From Ampelocalamus luodianensis (Eukaryota; Streptophyta; Magnoliopsida; Poales; Poaceae), in assembly GCA_036346255.1 (NCBI GenBank), contig CM070624.1, forward strand, positions 17,392,626 through 17,456,625: a stretch of 64,000 bases of DNA, written 5' to 3'. Every line of letters begins with the position of its first letter. Within the stretch, counting starts at the first letter, position 1. Below the pieces are notes generated by a model that did not search any database, was not told the origin of the DNA, and saw only the letters and a list, made by a program, of their open reading frames with translations. A program made the translations under genes and the position numbers. Below, piece after piece: positions 46,701 through 58,400 of the stretch.

Positions 46701-47757
46701 CATTGTTGTAACAACAACATGATAGTACCACAATAATTCGTGTATGCATAGTATCATACATTTTCACTTCTCAAACTAGGAAATAGCAAGCATATTCACA
46801 CATATGAAAATTATACCAAATAAAGCTTGCTACACTCTGAGCAATACTGAAGTAGATTTTTGGCATTCTCAACAGCTATCCGCAAGGAACTCAATGCCAA
46901 AAGTCCGGAACTGCTTCCAGGTCTTGTAGTCTCAAGGGCAGGAATGGCATCCAAAACTTCATGAACTACCGTGTAAAGTTTCTTACATAGTGCTCCATGT
47001 AGCTGCGCAAATAGGCAAAAGAACAATCCAACTTAATGTAACTTCCTAATACGTTGAATAAGCAAAATTACTAATTCCAATAGCAGTCCAAGACAAGAAA
47101 AGGAAGAAAAAGAGCGTACTGCTGTATGGGATCTATTATTTATCACACTTTACCAACTTACCGTTTGATGATATTGAAATATTTTCACTGAAGACAGTCT
47201 ATTATATATATAATGCAGCATTTAATACTTAGTACAGTTGAGCAACTGGTGGTATTAATTGGATGCAGTAGTATTTTCTAAGTTGAGGGTGCTTATATAC
47301 ACAATCATCACAAGACAGCTAGCAAGTAGAACGAAACCTCAAAAGCTGTGTTTAGACTTCAAACCAAGATCTAGCGACAACCACAAAGAACAGTACAGTT
47401 GCAATCAAGGATCAAAAAACCGTTTCGAGGAATCCCGGCCGGCCGATGGTAATGGTAACCAGCCGGTTACCGGAATTCCCAGAAAAATTCCGGATAAAAT
47501 TCGCATGAATTTGCTTAAAAAAGCCGAATTTCAAAAATTAAATTTGAATTTGCTAAACCGGAAATAAACCTGCTGGGATTGGTTCTCCCGGTCCCCACCG
47601 ATAAGATCGGTTACCGGTAACCGGCAGGGATTTTTTCCTGGTTGCAATCATACTAACATCACAGTATTATTAGCTTTGGGTGGAATTAGGGGGTCAACTG
47701 GATTACCTTCCAATTTCCAGCAACAATAAAGTCACCGTCAACATCAACTCTCTCCAT
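43797..47757 (-). CDS. PUB45-like: U-box / ARM-repeat E3 ubiquitin ligase, PUB45-like (complete)
   Basis: This would be an E3 ligase that brings a ubiquitin-loaded E2 to substrates bound by its ARM repeats; the substrate is unknown. Coding exons, 5' to 3': 47707-47757, 46817-47002, 46557-46664, 45033-46246, 43797-44634, all GT-AG, joining to 799 codons (798 aa). The start MERVDVDGDFIVAGNWK sits in a good context (CACCATGG) and has an in-frame TAA 12 bases upstream. The N-terminal helical (UND-type) domain covers about residues 18-220. The U-box is at about 279-350 (PPEELRCPISLQLMYDPVV, GQTYERACIEKWF, CPKTRKQLS). ARM repeats run from about 460 to 720. The tail has a glutamine run and a basic end (KKPRLSRLRSKRF). 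Order and length match Arabidopsis PUB45/PUB6/PUB7. Introns 1 and 4 hold MITEs. Confidence 0.95.
44730..44917. mobile_element. Foldback MITE in U-box gene intron 4
   Basis: The arms AAGTTGCCTGAAATTTTCTT...TTGTTGTGACCATTGAAT (about 44740-44793) and their reverse complement (about 44860-44915) enclose a 30-bp unit repeated twice in tandem (44783-44812, 44813-44842). A partial relative lies at about 55590-55680. The exact ends are uncertain. Confidence 0.7.
47406..47640. mobile_element. hAT-like MITE in U-box gene intron 1
   Basis: A 235-bp insertion starting CAAGGATCAAAAAACC and ending TTTTTTCCTG. GTTGCAAT flanks it perfectly (47398-47405 and 47641-47648). It carries the same GGTTACCGGTAACCGG subterminal words as 15182-15426 and 18405-19217. 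Confidence 0.88.
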
Positions 47758-47766
47758 GGTGCCCAC

Positions 47767-47781
47767 TTAGTCAAATTTCAT
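47767..47781 (-). promoter_or_regulatory. Four-codon upstream ORF before the U-box start
   Basis: After a good acceptor (TTGGCAG at about 47788-47782) the leader exon begins ATG AAA TTT GAC TAA, nine bases before the main ATG. If this acceptor is used, the ATG is the first thing in the exon and could affect translation. Confidence 0.55.
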
Positions 47782-49158
47782 CTGCCAAGAGGAGAACAGC
47801 AGGACAAATTATAGACTATGATATTAATCCAATAGGAGAAATTAGTCGTCAGCACAAATATATGCTGTGGAATCAATAAAATTGTCTTCCATGTTTAGAC
47901 ATGCATTACACGCTCAGTACCCAACATTTAACCAAAAACTCAAATCTCTCACCATGTGTGCAAACTGGTTATAAAAGCAAACCTTTTTTAGGACACACAA
48001 AAGCACACATTTAATGTACAAAGTGCAGATATAGCATAAAGCTTGAAGAAGTGAGATGCAAATATTATCATTATAATAAAACTTCAAAGCACAATGAAGA
48101 CTATTTTCCAAAAAAAAGGTGCAAAATTAAGGTGACTGTTTTATACAAATTGCATTGATCATATAACCTGAAAGTAAAGTATGTCAACAATGAGGCAGAA
48201 ATGATTGAAACCTTCCCACGCAAATCCAACCAAACACCATCGGAAAGCAGCTTGTGAATTGTGAGGATAGGGTAATTTTTACAGAGTAAGAAGAAGAAAC
48301 GAATGATCTTTCATGAAATTGATTGCATACTCTAATCGGCAGTAAAGTAGAAAAATAACAAATGAAGCCAAAAAGAGCAGAGCTAAACATGGTAAATTGA
48401 ATATGGAACAATGACTAAAAATGCTAACTTCATCCACCAACCAGCTAAACTTAGAAGTTGTTTGTACACCACAAGTATGCACAAACAAGGTAGTTTTTGA
48501 ATGGTTACATGGAAACCTCACATAAAGTGGTCTATCCATTTAATGCCATAACTGAATCAAACGCTTAAATTGTGTGGCCTAGACATTTTAAATATAGACA
48601 TATAATCTTTAGCTAATTAGCTAACTTGTTAAATGCTTTCCTATTCACATAGACTTTTCCCCCCATTTTATTTTTCCAATTAATGTGGCGGCCAGGATGC
48701 TCTACATAACATAACATTATCAACCACAGGTTGAAGGACAATTGTAGAACTGCATATAAATTTCAAGCTACATGAATTCCAACTTGACATGATTACAGAG
48801 AATGCAGCGTGCATACATGAGAGTGTAACTAAAATCTCGATGTAGCAAACAAATCGGCACCATTAGTTGTATTTCTTCTAGTTCCAGGATCAGGAGTGTC
48901 CAATGCGAAGACAGTTCCACATTCTAACCACATGAAGGAACCCCAGTGCATGCACACATTGCAAACTAAGCAACATTCTTCCCATTGCTCCCCATCGTAT
49001 ATACATATATATATCTCCAAAACTGATAGCAACACAGAGCAAAATCTAACGAAATCTCATCTTCCCGCTCCCCAGAAAGAAAGACAAAAGAACAGGAAGA
49101 GAAAATGGCAACGCGTTAATCGAGGCTGAATAAGCATGATGGAAAAGTTCATATATAC
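47782..49158 (-). other. Probable 5'-UTR intron of the U-box gene
   Basis: A consensus donor (CAG|GTATAT at 49159/49158) and the acceptor at 47783-47782 bound this stretch. It has no gene-like frame or repeat ends that I recognise. Confidence 0.6.
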
Positions 49159-49320
49159 CTGAGGGAGGAAGTGTGACGAAGGAGCAAGCCTTGAATTTCT
49201 CCATGGCTTGGCAGCTTCATCAATTGCTCTTGCTCTCTTTTCCCCCCTTGTTCGAGAGGAACAAAACTTGGGGGGGAGAGAGACAGAGACAGAGAGAGAG
49301 AGAGAAATGAGGAGGAGAAC
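49159..49320 (-). other. Probable 5'-UTR exon of the U-box gene
   Basis: The exon edge is the donor at 49159. It contains a CT-rich run (GAGA repeat on the plus strand, about 49275-49305), common in plant leaders. The transcription start is not determinable, so the right end is approximate. Confidence 0.5.
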
Positions 49321-51259
49321 ACGGGGAGAAGAAAAACGCCTCTGCGTTGAACCGCGAATAGCAGCACCCCGACAGGTGAGGTGCTTCCCGCGGGACGGGG
49401 AGGCTGTCATCCTCGTTGGGCTCCAAAAATCGCGTGCTCCGGGAGATAAATTTAGGGCGAGGCTCCAATTCCCTCTCGCCGATCTGACCATAGGTGTTTA
49501 TTTGGCGGGGAAAAGTAGGTATCATTTACACACGGAAAGCGGCGGGCCAAGTTGCGGCCGCGGCGTGGTCCGCGACCGCGAGCGCGGCGACCCACGGGTC
49601 CGCGGCCTGCAGTGCGGCAGTTGAGCATGCGCGAGAGCCACCAGTAGTGGGGTAGGGGCAAAGCCCGGATGGCTGGCCGGCTGAGGCGATGCATGGCGTG
49701 GGGGCGCTGGTGGGGTGCGGACGGGGTGGCCGGGCCGAGTGGTACGTCGCGGCGCGGCGCAGCGAACTCGCATGGATGGGTTGATTTTTCGTGCCGATTC
49801 GCGCGGATTCATGGCGGGATCGTATGTCGTTCGTTACGGCTTAATCCGCAAGGCAGGGGTGTTATTGCGAAAGAAATTGAGAACTGCTATACATCTTTCA
49901 ATTTTAGTGCTCTGTGATTGGTGAGAGAGAGAGAGGGTGGAAAGTGAGATTAGATTAGGGATATAGGGGTGGGGGTGATATCTGGAGCATTAGATCTCCA
50001 TCTGATGGCTCAAAAAGTGACTGATTTCCAAGAAAAAAATCAGTCGCATGTTGTATAGACACTTCCAAGAAATTTGCTGGGAATGAACGAGAACGGCTCA
50101 TGGGATGGGCCTCACCCTCGCGCGAGGTCTCCCCCGGCAAAAAAAAAATTCATTATTATTGTGGGGCACGGGCACGGCACTAGGAAAGAGAGAACCGAGG
50201 AGAGAGATGTTGGAACTTGGAAGTGGAACTGTCAAAAGTTCTTCCAGTTCCAACTTCCAGGTGGGTTCAGAACGGAGGGACCGAGGACCGTGGAGGATTA
50301 GATGAATTCATCGCGTGAACGAAAGGTCCCATGCACTCACTCACTCTTTGTGGTGTGCTTGTGCATTCATTTTTTGGATTGCACAACAGTTGTGGAGTCA
50401 GGATTTTGACAATAAAAGTATAATTTTTTTTGCGATTACAAAGAAGACGCACGTGTACACACACCATCACGTATGCACACCACACATGCGTGAGTGCGTC
50501 TCCCTAACACACGTTTAGAAAAACGGGGGGTCGGGAATAAATCCACAGCCTTACAAATTTTCTATTGAAAGCGCACTTGTGTGTGCATAAAAGTGCGAAC
50601 TTAAGTGGCATATTCTAATATAAAAATTTAAATTACATAGTAAAGATTCAAGTGGAACAAATTACATGTTTCTAATATAACCAACATCACAAAATATAGC
50701 TTGTGTTAATAGACTGCTGACTATTGATTGCCGAGAATAACACATAGTACAATTTATTGTATAGCTTATGCATTATACTAGGTATATATATTATATGGTG
50801 GGTTTGCATGCAAAATTTTTGGGAGTACAACGATACCCCAAGCACCTCAGGTAGCTCCGCCACTGTTGCACATCAAATCATTCTGAAGAAATTTGAAAAA
50901 AAAAATCGATGATGTATATATTGAGTGGTCTAACACCCTTTAAAGTTTCAACTTCAAATCCAACATGTGTTAAAAGAAACTTAAAAAATACAAGTTGACT
51001 GTGAATAGTAGCGTTTGTCCTTTCTTTTCGTTTTTCTTCTCATTGTTTTCCTCATTCTATGTTATGCTTAACACGGAACAAATTTGAGTTTTGAAGCTTG
51101 AGAGAGAGAGTAAATTGAGAAGTACATCAAACGTTTTTTTTTTTTTGAAAATTTTCATGATGACGTGTGCCCAAAGCGAAGGGTGTGCATGAGTGAACTG
51201 TTGCCTACATAGAAAGTCCCTTGACCATAACTAATGATGGAATAAATGCGCCAATTCGA
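49321..51259. other. Intergenic between the U-box gene and tRNA-Leu
   Basis: 49330-49830 is GC-rich and probably the U-box promoter region. 50300-50500 holds GTGTGCAC-like words. About 50790-50867 ends in GTAGCTCCGCCACTG, a hAT-type right end with no matching left end, so a truncated copy. No gene recognised. Confidence 0.45.
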
Positions 51260-51342
51260 GCTGGTTTGCCCGAGTGGTTAAGGGGGAAGACTTAAGATCT
51301 TCTGCACATAAGTGCGCGTGGGTTCGAACCCCACAGCCAGCA
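51260..51342 (+). tRNA. tRNA-Leu (anticodon TAA)
   Basis: 83 nt including the discriminator base. The acceptor stem GCTGGTT pairs with AGCCAGC with one G-T. The anticodon stem GAAGA/TCTTC encloses a 7-base loop, CTTAAGA, giving anticodon TAA. A long variable arm (TGCACATAAGTGCG) is present as expected for a class II leucine tRNA. The T arm has GGTTCGAACCC. A T-run after about 51354 can end Pol III transcription. No intron. It looks intact. Confidence 0.95.
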
Positions 51343-52183
51343 CAATTATCTCATTTTTTTTGTAATTGCCTTTTTAAGGCATCATGTGCTGTACATTGAA
51401 CTGATACCGACTATGCATTGCTACATGCGTTCTGTGAGATGGCTATGGAAAAAGAAAAATCAAAAGCGGCACATTCACATTTTGCAACGACAATAAGCAT
51501 TAGTCATGAGCACAAGCACGGGATCTTATTGAAATCATCTCCCAGGGTGCTAGATTGCAGGTACTATTCGTTTTGGCTTTCAGTTTCACCTTGCTGATAC
51601 AACAAAGAATGACCCGTCCTCTTACTTGACCTGTGTGCTCTGCCATGTCGGAATCAAAATGGTGAAACATGAAACAGAAGTCCAAAATCTGAACTACCGC
51701 TAATAGTTCTTGAATTTCCTTTGATGGCAGAGAAGTAGAGCCAATCAACAGGCACCTTACTTGATCAAAGACGACTAAACCAATCGCTAAAAGACGACTA
51801 AATCAGTCACTATATTCACCACAACACACAGACTAGCTAGAATAGAGCACACAAGAAAAATTCTAGAACAGCAGCTGCAGCCCCTTATAAGAGCCTCGGT
51901 CCTCTTGCTCTTGCAAGATCAAAATTTTTGCTTGGGCTCATCTGAAACAGCACAACATCTAGTTCTAGTTTCAATCTAAAAGCTCAATAAAAAGGAAAAC
52001 ATAAAAAAATCGGAACTGAGTCACTGATCAAGGTTTCAGATGGCTTGGGCGGTTGGAAGATAGATGAACTCCACGTACTGCTTGCTTCTTGCGCGCGTGC
52101 CAGGTACCTTCCTGCTGCCTGAAAATGTGGGAAACTATTGATGGATATTCAGTGTCCTGTACAGTTCCAAGACCTCATTTTGA
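51343..52183. other. 3' flank of the bHLH locus
   Basis: No gene or repeat recognised. The bHLH stop codon is at 52184-52186, so part of this is probably its 3' UTR. Confidence 0.4.
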
Positions 52184-53702
52184 TCAGTTTCTTGATGCTT
52201 GCTTGCCACGGCAGGTGCATTTCTCCTTGTCTTCCTTCAGAGCCTGCACAGAGGAAAATGCAATGTTGTTTTCAGGTTATGGTGCTAATGTATAGTTGTA
52301 CAATACATAAAGGTACTAAATTAAGAAGAGGCTCTGAGCTAATGATGAGCTTCAGATCGATACAATTGGCACATATCTTTTGAAAAACTATATAATTGGC
52401 ACATTGGTTAGGACATTAATTAGTGTAACAATTACGATAATCGGGGAGCCCGTTTTGTTGGAGCCGTGGAGGGGGTTCATGAGGAGTACTCTTTGAATTA
52501 CGAAAGGAAACGCACTGGCTTGCGCTTTGATTCAAGAGACATCCCGTTTAGGAGTATAAAACAGATGCTCAATCAGACCCCGAAAGTAAGTGTATGTAAG
52601 AAATTGCCAGTTTCTTATTTGAATGATTGTTTCCGAGGCCGGCCTAGGAGATCGATATGCATGTGCATTTCTCTAACAATGCAGAGTATTGTACTACGTA
52701 GCAGTCTCACTTTCTGAACATGTAAGCTAACAGATATACTCATACCTGCAGCTGGCTCTGCAGTCCCCTGATGTGCTCGACTGCTAAGTCCAGGATGTCC
52801 GCGGTACTCGTTTGCTGCCACATTTCGAAAGAACAAATAAGCTGATTTATATATTAAATCGCATTGTCTGTTGAGAAAGATCTTCAGAGAAGAACTACGT
52901 TCGACAAGCTGCGTACTGTGCATATACAAACAAATTAAAGATATATGGGATATGCCAGAAAGTTTACAAATTGATCACCTTGTCCATGTTAGGCACCAGG
53001 ACCTGCAACTTCCTGAGCTTCTCGCTGATCCTCGTTCTTCGCTCCTAACATCATCAATCACAAGCCTGAAGGTTAATCTCGGACAATCCCGAAAAAGGAG
53101 GACAGAAATGGTAGATACAGAAGGTCATCTTTAAAGATGATATTATATATACATATACATGGAAAGATGCATGCAGCTGAGCGCGCGCTCCATAATTAAG
53201 CAAGATGAATTCAGAGCTTCGTTCAGCGCTAAGCGATCACATAGTAGAGCACATGCAATGGTGGCATGTAAGACACAAAATGATGTGGATGAGAGAGGGG
53301 GACATAGAGAATTGAACCGTCTCTCATGCATTAGTCGACTGTAATACGGGAAGCAAAACACATTATACATGAAGGAGTAGTATATAGAGATAAGTAAAAA
53401 GATAATTCATTGTAGAAGTTATTTTTAGTGTTGTCTATAAATAATATAAAAGAATACTATATACAATAGTTGTCTATACTATTGTACATGCCCGTAATAA
53501 TACATTGCATGCAAGTTGCAGAAATTAATGGCGGGATTTAGAATAATAAAGCTTGTGTATATATATATATATACCGTACCCTCTCCGCGATACTCCGGGG
53601 GTGCGTCGCACATCCACGCTTGGCCCGTACTCTAAATGGCACTTGGTCTTGCTGCATCTGCAGGTATCTATCTACGCCAGCCATCTCCCTCGGCATACTA
53701 GA
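52184..53702 (-). CDS. bHLH transcription factor, bHLH-domain exons (intact 3' half)
   Basis: Four exons join in phase 0: 53580-53702, 52979-53044, 52746-52814, 52184-52243, giving 105 residues and a stop. The basic region is AKRGCATHPRSIAER, then ERRTRISEKLRKLQ (helix 1), LVPNMDKQTSTADILDLAVE (loop and helix 2) and HIRGLQSQLQALKEDKEKC. The Cys-rich tail KCTCRGKQ closes the protein. The H-E-R type basic residues (H, R, E/R positions) needed for E-box binding are present. The family is the bHLH122/130 (FBH-like) group of plants, which includes regulators of flowering and stress genes. All splice sites are GT-AG. The 5' exons lie at 54093-55456 and 60981-61328 and are damaged, so a full-length protein is doubtful. 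Intron 53045-53579 holds a MITE fragment. Confidence 0.85.
53400..53493. mobile_element. Right-end fragment of the Tourist-like MITE
   Basis: It ends CTATTGTACATGCCC and carries GTTGTCTATA words as in 12379-12659. The left end is missing. It lies in a bHLH intron. Confidence 0.6.
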
Positions 53703-54092
53703 CTGCATGAAGAGACGAAACATAAAATCATGCACATATATCACACACACACACACCTCTAATTTCCTAGTGCTAGACTGCTAGTAGAGTATTAGTTCGA
53801 TCATACTCGACGAAACAACCTCAAGATGTCACAAGTGAGGTGCTACCATGCTCACACCTGTGTAAAGGAAATTATACTTGATGATTCTAAAGCACATGTA
53901 ATTACTCATAACATGACATATTACGTACGTAATTTGACCTTCACGTTCTCTTTAGGATCTATATTCCCAGATTTCTTTTGGAGAAAAGCATTTTTCAATA
54001 AGGACATTCAGATCATATGAAAAACTTATGACCACTATCGGAAAAATTGCAGAATTGAAACTCTACGCATTACGCAACCACTCTCTCTATAC

Positions 54093-54160
54093 CTGTGATT
54101 CATTCAATGGGGACTTCATCTTCTTCTTGTTCATGGCCTGGCGAACCTCACCACCTCTTC
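54093..54160 (-). pseudogene. bHLH exon 2, duplicated and internally deleted copy
   Basis: 59 bp (54103-54161) are identical to the start of the other exon-2 copy (55393-55451), encoding GRGGEVRQAMNKKKMKSPL. The sequence then jumps to NESQ and a GT donor at 54092-54091. The phase fits both exon 1 and the exon at 53702, so splicing could still use it. The missing part is the RQGTLSQIS motif typical of this family. Its splice acceptor (AACAG at 54161-54165) overlaps the end of the copia LTR next to it. Confidence 0.65.
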
Positions 54161-54161
54161 C

Positions 54162-55166
54162 TGTTACAAATAATGTGTTCATCTATTCAAGGGCCCAATG
54201 GGCAATATATAGGAGTACAACGGGGGTTGCCATATCTGAATTGCTAAGGATGGCACAAGCGTAAAACAAGTACTCCCTCCTGCACCGAGTGTATGAAGCA
54301 TCCACACCAATGTGCTTGGTGAGCTCATGTTTCAGGAACAATCTGGCACCACAAAAGAGTCGTGAGTCCCATTACGAGACACTCCAAAATCTGCAAGTAA
54401 CCACCTCAACCAAGTAACCTCTCACATCATCCTTCTCAACTCGGCCTCAGAGAAGCTGCGATGCCTTCAGGCAATCGGGAGGAGCCAAGAAAAACCGATG
54501 CGAAAGAAACGACGATCGGAAGGATCACTAGCCATGGCAATGATGCTCATCGAGGTGCTTCTTCACATATGTGATGAAGGAGGAATCATCACCGATGATG
54601 AGCATGTCATCAACATCTGAGAAGAAGCGATGTCCTACCCTAGATGAGGTATGGACAAAAAGAAGCGAGATCGTGGGAACTAACGGTGAAAGCCGACAGC
54701 GATAATCAACGAGGTGAAAGCATAAACCAAGCACGAGGAGCTGTTTGAGGCCATAAATAGCACGACGAAGGCGACATACATGCCCATCGAGAAGAATACC
54801 CGGTGGTGGTGCATGTAAACCTCCTCATGCAAAACACCATTAAGAAAAGCATTCTTAACATCAAGGTAGAGATAGACCACCGTGCGAAGCAACCGCAACA
54901 AGAGTGCGAGCGGTGGTCATATAGACGCGAGGGCAAAAGTCTCGTCGTAGTTCACGGCCGTACTCTGCAAAGCCGCGAGCCACAAGGCGAGCCTTGTAGC
55001 GCTCGATAGTACCATCGGCCAGTCTTAATCTTGTACACCCACTTGCACGTGATCGGACGAGCATGCACGGTGTCGGTACAATATCCCAAGTCTCCGTCGT
55101 CGAAGAGCATCAAGCTCCTCTGCCATAGCGGTGCCACTCGGAATGAGGCGACCTCACGATAAGAAC
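54162..55166 (-). mobile_element. Ty1/copia fragment (RT region plus 3' end)
   Basis: On the minus strand it begins with the start of a copia reverse transcriptase (GTAMAEELDALR-like, then TIERYKARLVARGFAEYG). DVKNAFLNG.LHEEVYM and the catalytic DDMLIIGDDSSF follow, with frame shifts between pieces. The end, about 54162-54300, looks like an LTR tail finishing TTTGTAACA. The 5' LTR, gag and integrase are absent. It interrupts exon 2 of the bHLH gene. Confidence 0.75.
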
Positions 55167-55456
55167 GTCATTGTTGTGCATTCCCGGTTTGCCTGTTGGC
55201 GTCGAGAACACAATGGAGTTTGAATCCTCCCATGATCCGATTGAGAACCCACCGGAGAAGGAACGGACCACATGGTCGGTCGCGATGTTCTCTTCAGAGT
55301 GGCCAGCGCCAGCACCAACACCATGCAAGTTGTCAGTGAGGTCCGGGATGCCATCCTCAGAGATTTGGGAGAGAGTGCCCTGTCTAGCAAAGTTCAATGG
55401 GGACTTCATCTTCTTCTTGTTCATGGCCTGGCGAACCTCACCACCTCTTCCAACTC
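55167..55456 (-). pseudogene. bHLH exon 2, longer copy, cut by the copia fragment
   Basis: It has an acceptor at 55459-55457 and 96 codons: VGRGGEVRQAMNKKKMKSPL, then ARQGTLSQISEDGIPDLTDN, SFSGGFSIGSWEDSNSIVFS and KPGMHNND. The ARQGTLSQIS and GSWEDSNSIVF motifs belong to the bHLH122/130 family. The phase fits exon 1 (G|GA). The exon's own 3' end and donor are lost: sequence changes directly into copia RT. Confidence 0.75.
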
Positions 55457-58400
55457 CTGCTATTTCAATTCCACAAAAGACAGACACGGTGACTGTTGAT
55501 GCCTAGCTAATGTGGTCGGAACTAACATTCAAGTTCTGAAGTAGCTGGTAATTAAGATAAGCCATGCGTTAATTTGAGTTTTAACGTAAAACAAATCTTT
55601 AAAAAAACAAATTCAATGATCACAATAATTGAATTAAACTTAAAAAAATTAAGCAACTTACAAATAGCAAATCCGAAAAAGAATAGGGATTGACTGCCCA
55701 TAAGTCGGCTGATTTTGTGGACCCAAACAGCCGGATTTTGGAGTGTTCGATCCATATTCAACGGTATCCACCCTCTTCCCACACCTTATATGCCTCAAAC
55801 CACCCACGCCCAACACTAACGCTGCCTCCCGTCGCCCTCCCCCACCGCCACCCCGCACACCGCCGCCACGCAGTATCACACACGGCGAGGCGAGGCCCCT
55901 GGGCAAACCCCTCCCCTACTGCCTCCCGCTTCCTCCTCCCCACCGCCGACACCGCCCGCATCCATCTTCCCCGCCCCGCCAATCTTCCTCGTCTCCGCCG
56001 GTGTCAGCCGCGCTCCGGCGATAATGAATATGGAATTGCGGCAAGCCGGCCAAAATGAAATAAAAACAAGGTGAATCTATGGTGAACTTGCTCCCATGCA
56101 AACCATCTGCACAACAAATAACAACAAACCAACAATCCAATGCACAACTGCTGGTCCCTAGCACCGATTCTCCTGGAGAAACTTTCAGCGCATGCGTACC
56201 GCTCATCGGTGCCGGCTTCCAATTCAAGCAGCGTAACCGACGCATTTGCATGTCATGGTGCCCACGGTGGCAAATAAAAGGCGCAGTTATTTGGCCCAAT
56301 TAGGGCATATACAATAGGGTGACATCAGTCGTCTATAATTCTTGCCACGTAAGATTTTTTGTGACATGGATGAAAGAGAAAGAGGAGAGAGGTAGAAATC
56401 GTCTGACATGCAATAGTCGGTCTATAAGATATTTATAGACATCACTTTTGTTGTTGTATCTATGCCGTCTGTAATCCACATGTTTAGTGACCTCATTTTA
56501 TGGGGGACATATATAGGCAACTTATTGTATGATCATTTTACTGCTCAAACTTTTGCATGTATTCTAACTTGTTCCACCTTCTATGAATATTTTGAGAATT
56601 ATTGAAGTGCGCAAATGCATAAAACCAAAACATGAGTTCATACATGAGAGCATAGGTTTATGTTTGTTTTTGTTTTCCAAAAAATCATGACTAAAGCTTT
56701 GCATTTGAGCTCACTATCAAAAGTTAAAACGACTTATATTTTTTTTAAAAACATGAAGTATATGAAAAAAATGTTTTTCATCCTTCCTGTTAACTTTTAT
56801 TTTTATATCATCATAAAAAGACGGTACAAAGTTAACCCTTTCATACAAATTGCCATTACTATAAAACTATCATCTTATCTTATCTTAACTAATAAAATAA
56901 GGAGTTTACCCTTGCACAGCGGGAGGAATCATCCGACCTTTACTTTCATTGTGCACTAATAGGTGGCCCCACCCAATTGCTTCTCTGGCTCACGGTGTCT
57001 GTATGCCCATGATCTCCCACCTCCCCATCTCCCAAGTCCCAATTGCAACCTATAGTCTACTCACCTACCTCCTCAAATCCCCTTCCTCCTACATCCCCTG
57101 CACAAACACACCACCAACGATCCCAATCCCGTTGTCGATGCATATCTGGTGCCACCATCGTCGTCCTCACTGGTCGTCACGAAGATTTGGCCGGAGCCCA
57201 TCATGCATATCTGGTGCCACCGGCCTCCATGCTCGGGTCCCCACAATACTTGCTAGTGACACCCGGGGGAAGCGGAGCACGCGAGGATGAGGAAACCGAA
57301 GGAGCCGAGGGCGAGCAGAGAAGGGGGGAGGTGGATGGAGCGGCGGCGACGCTTGACCAGGGGCGACGACGGGTGAAGGGGAGCGGGATGCCGCACACAA
57401 CCTCTTGCTCGGCCCGCCTGGTCGGGCATTCCTCTATGTGTCAACCTTGAATAGCGGGCTCAAGAGTACGTGCCTCCTCCTCCCCCTCTTCCTCTCTTTC
57501 TACTGGCTAATTCTGCAAGAGAATTGCTCATCTCCCTAAATTGCGTAATTGATCTGGGTTAATTTTGATTGATGCTGAAAGTGCATGCGCACATCAAATT
57601 GTTCTAGTTTAATTCTTCATGCCATGCGACCTGTGAGCTTTCAATTCGATTCAATTGTGATGTTCCCAACTGTTGGGATCACTAAAACTGATCTAGAAAT
57701 TGATTTAACCATACAGACACCATGTTGCAAGAGGCGAGCAACCACCGGACGCTGTTCGAGGAGTTTGCCAGGGACGATAGCTCCAACCTAGCCATGGTCC
57801 CATGGGTGCCCTCCCAATCCTAGACAGCCTCCATGACCTTGGCAACGGTGACAAAGATGATGGATGTCGGTCGCCGAGGACAGCGAAGACATGTCCATGG
57901 AGGTCGAGCAAGACAAGTATGATCAGCTCATGACCGCCGACGCCCCCGCAGGGTGAGGTGCTCCACCAATGGCTGTAGCACTGTCTGGTACAATAGCCAC
58001 TCAAGGCGGCCATTTGCCAGCTGAGCCCGGTGACGTGGTCATTGTGAAGTGCACGACACGACGAATGTAGCATGTAGTACCACAACAGTGTCAGATGGTA
58101 GTGGTAAGAGAAATGCAGGTGTTGGTAGTGGTGTATCTCTATTGTGGCCTTGATTCCCTTCCTGCTCGAGCTAGCTATTTCTTGTTTTGGCAGCACGGCC
58201 TCGAGCAGGAGAGAGGTTAAGGTAAGATATTGTCTATTTTAGCAGGTGACAGTGGAGTTTTTGTGCATGGACTTCCTAGAATTTGAACGTTGGAAGTCTT
58301 GTTAGATCATGTTGTTTTCTTTTATTTTGGTTGGATCAAAGAAGGTTTCATCAACATTTTGATCTCAAGCATCTTGTGTTCTGGCATCATCGATGGTGGA

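Noticed and set aside
50790..50867. Complete hAT element ending GTAGCTCCGCCACTG
   Set aside because: No matching CAGTGGCGGAGC left end or 8-bp duplication was found; recorded only as a truncated end.
53555..53574. TATATA run as a promoter
   Set aside because: It is a simple (TA)n microsatellite in an intron, just downstream of a bHLH exon donor.
57705..58196. 163-codon minus-strand frame
   Set aside because: No domain recognised, unusual W/H/Y-rich composition, and it lies in the bHLH intron. Could not be supported as a gene.
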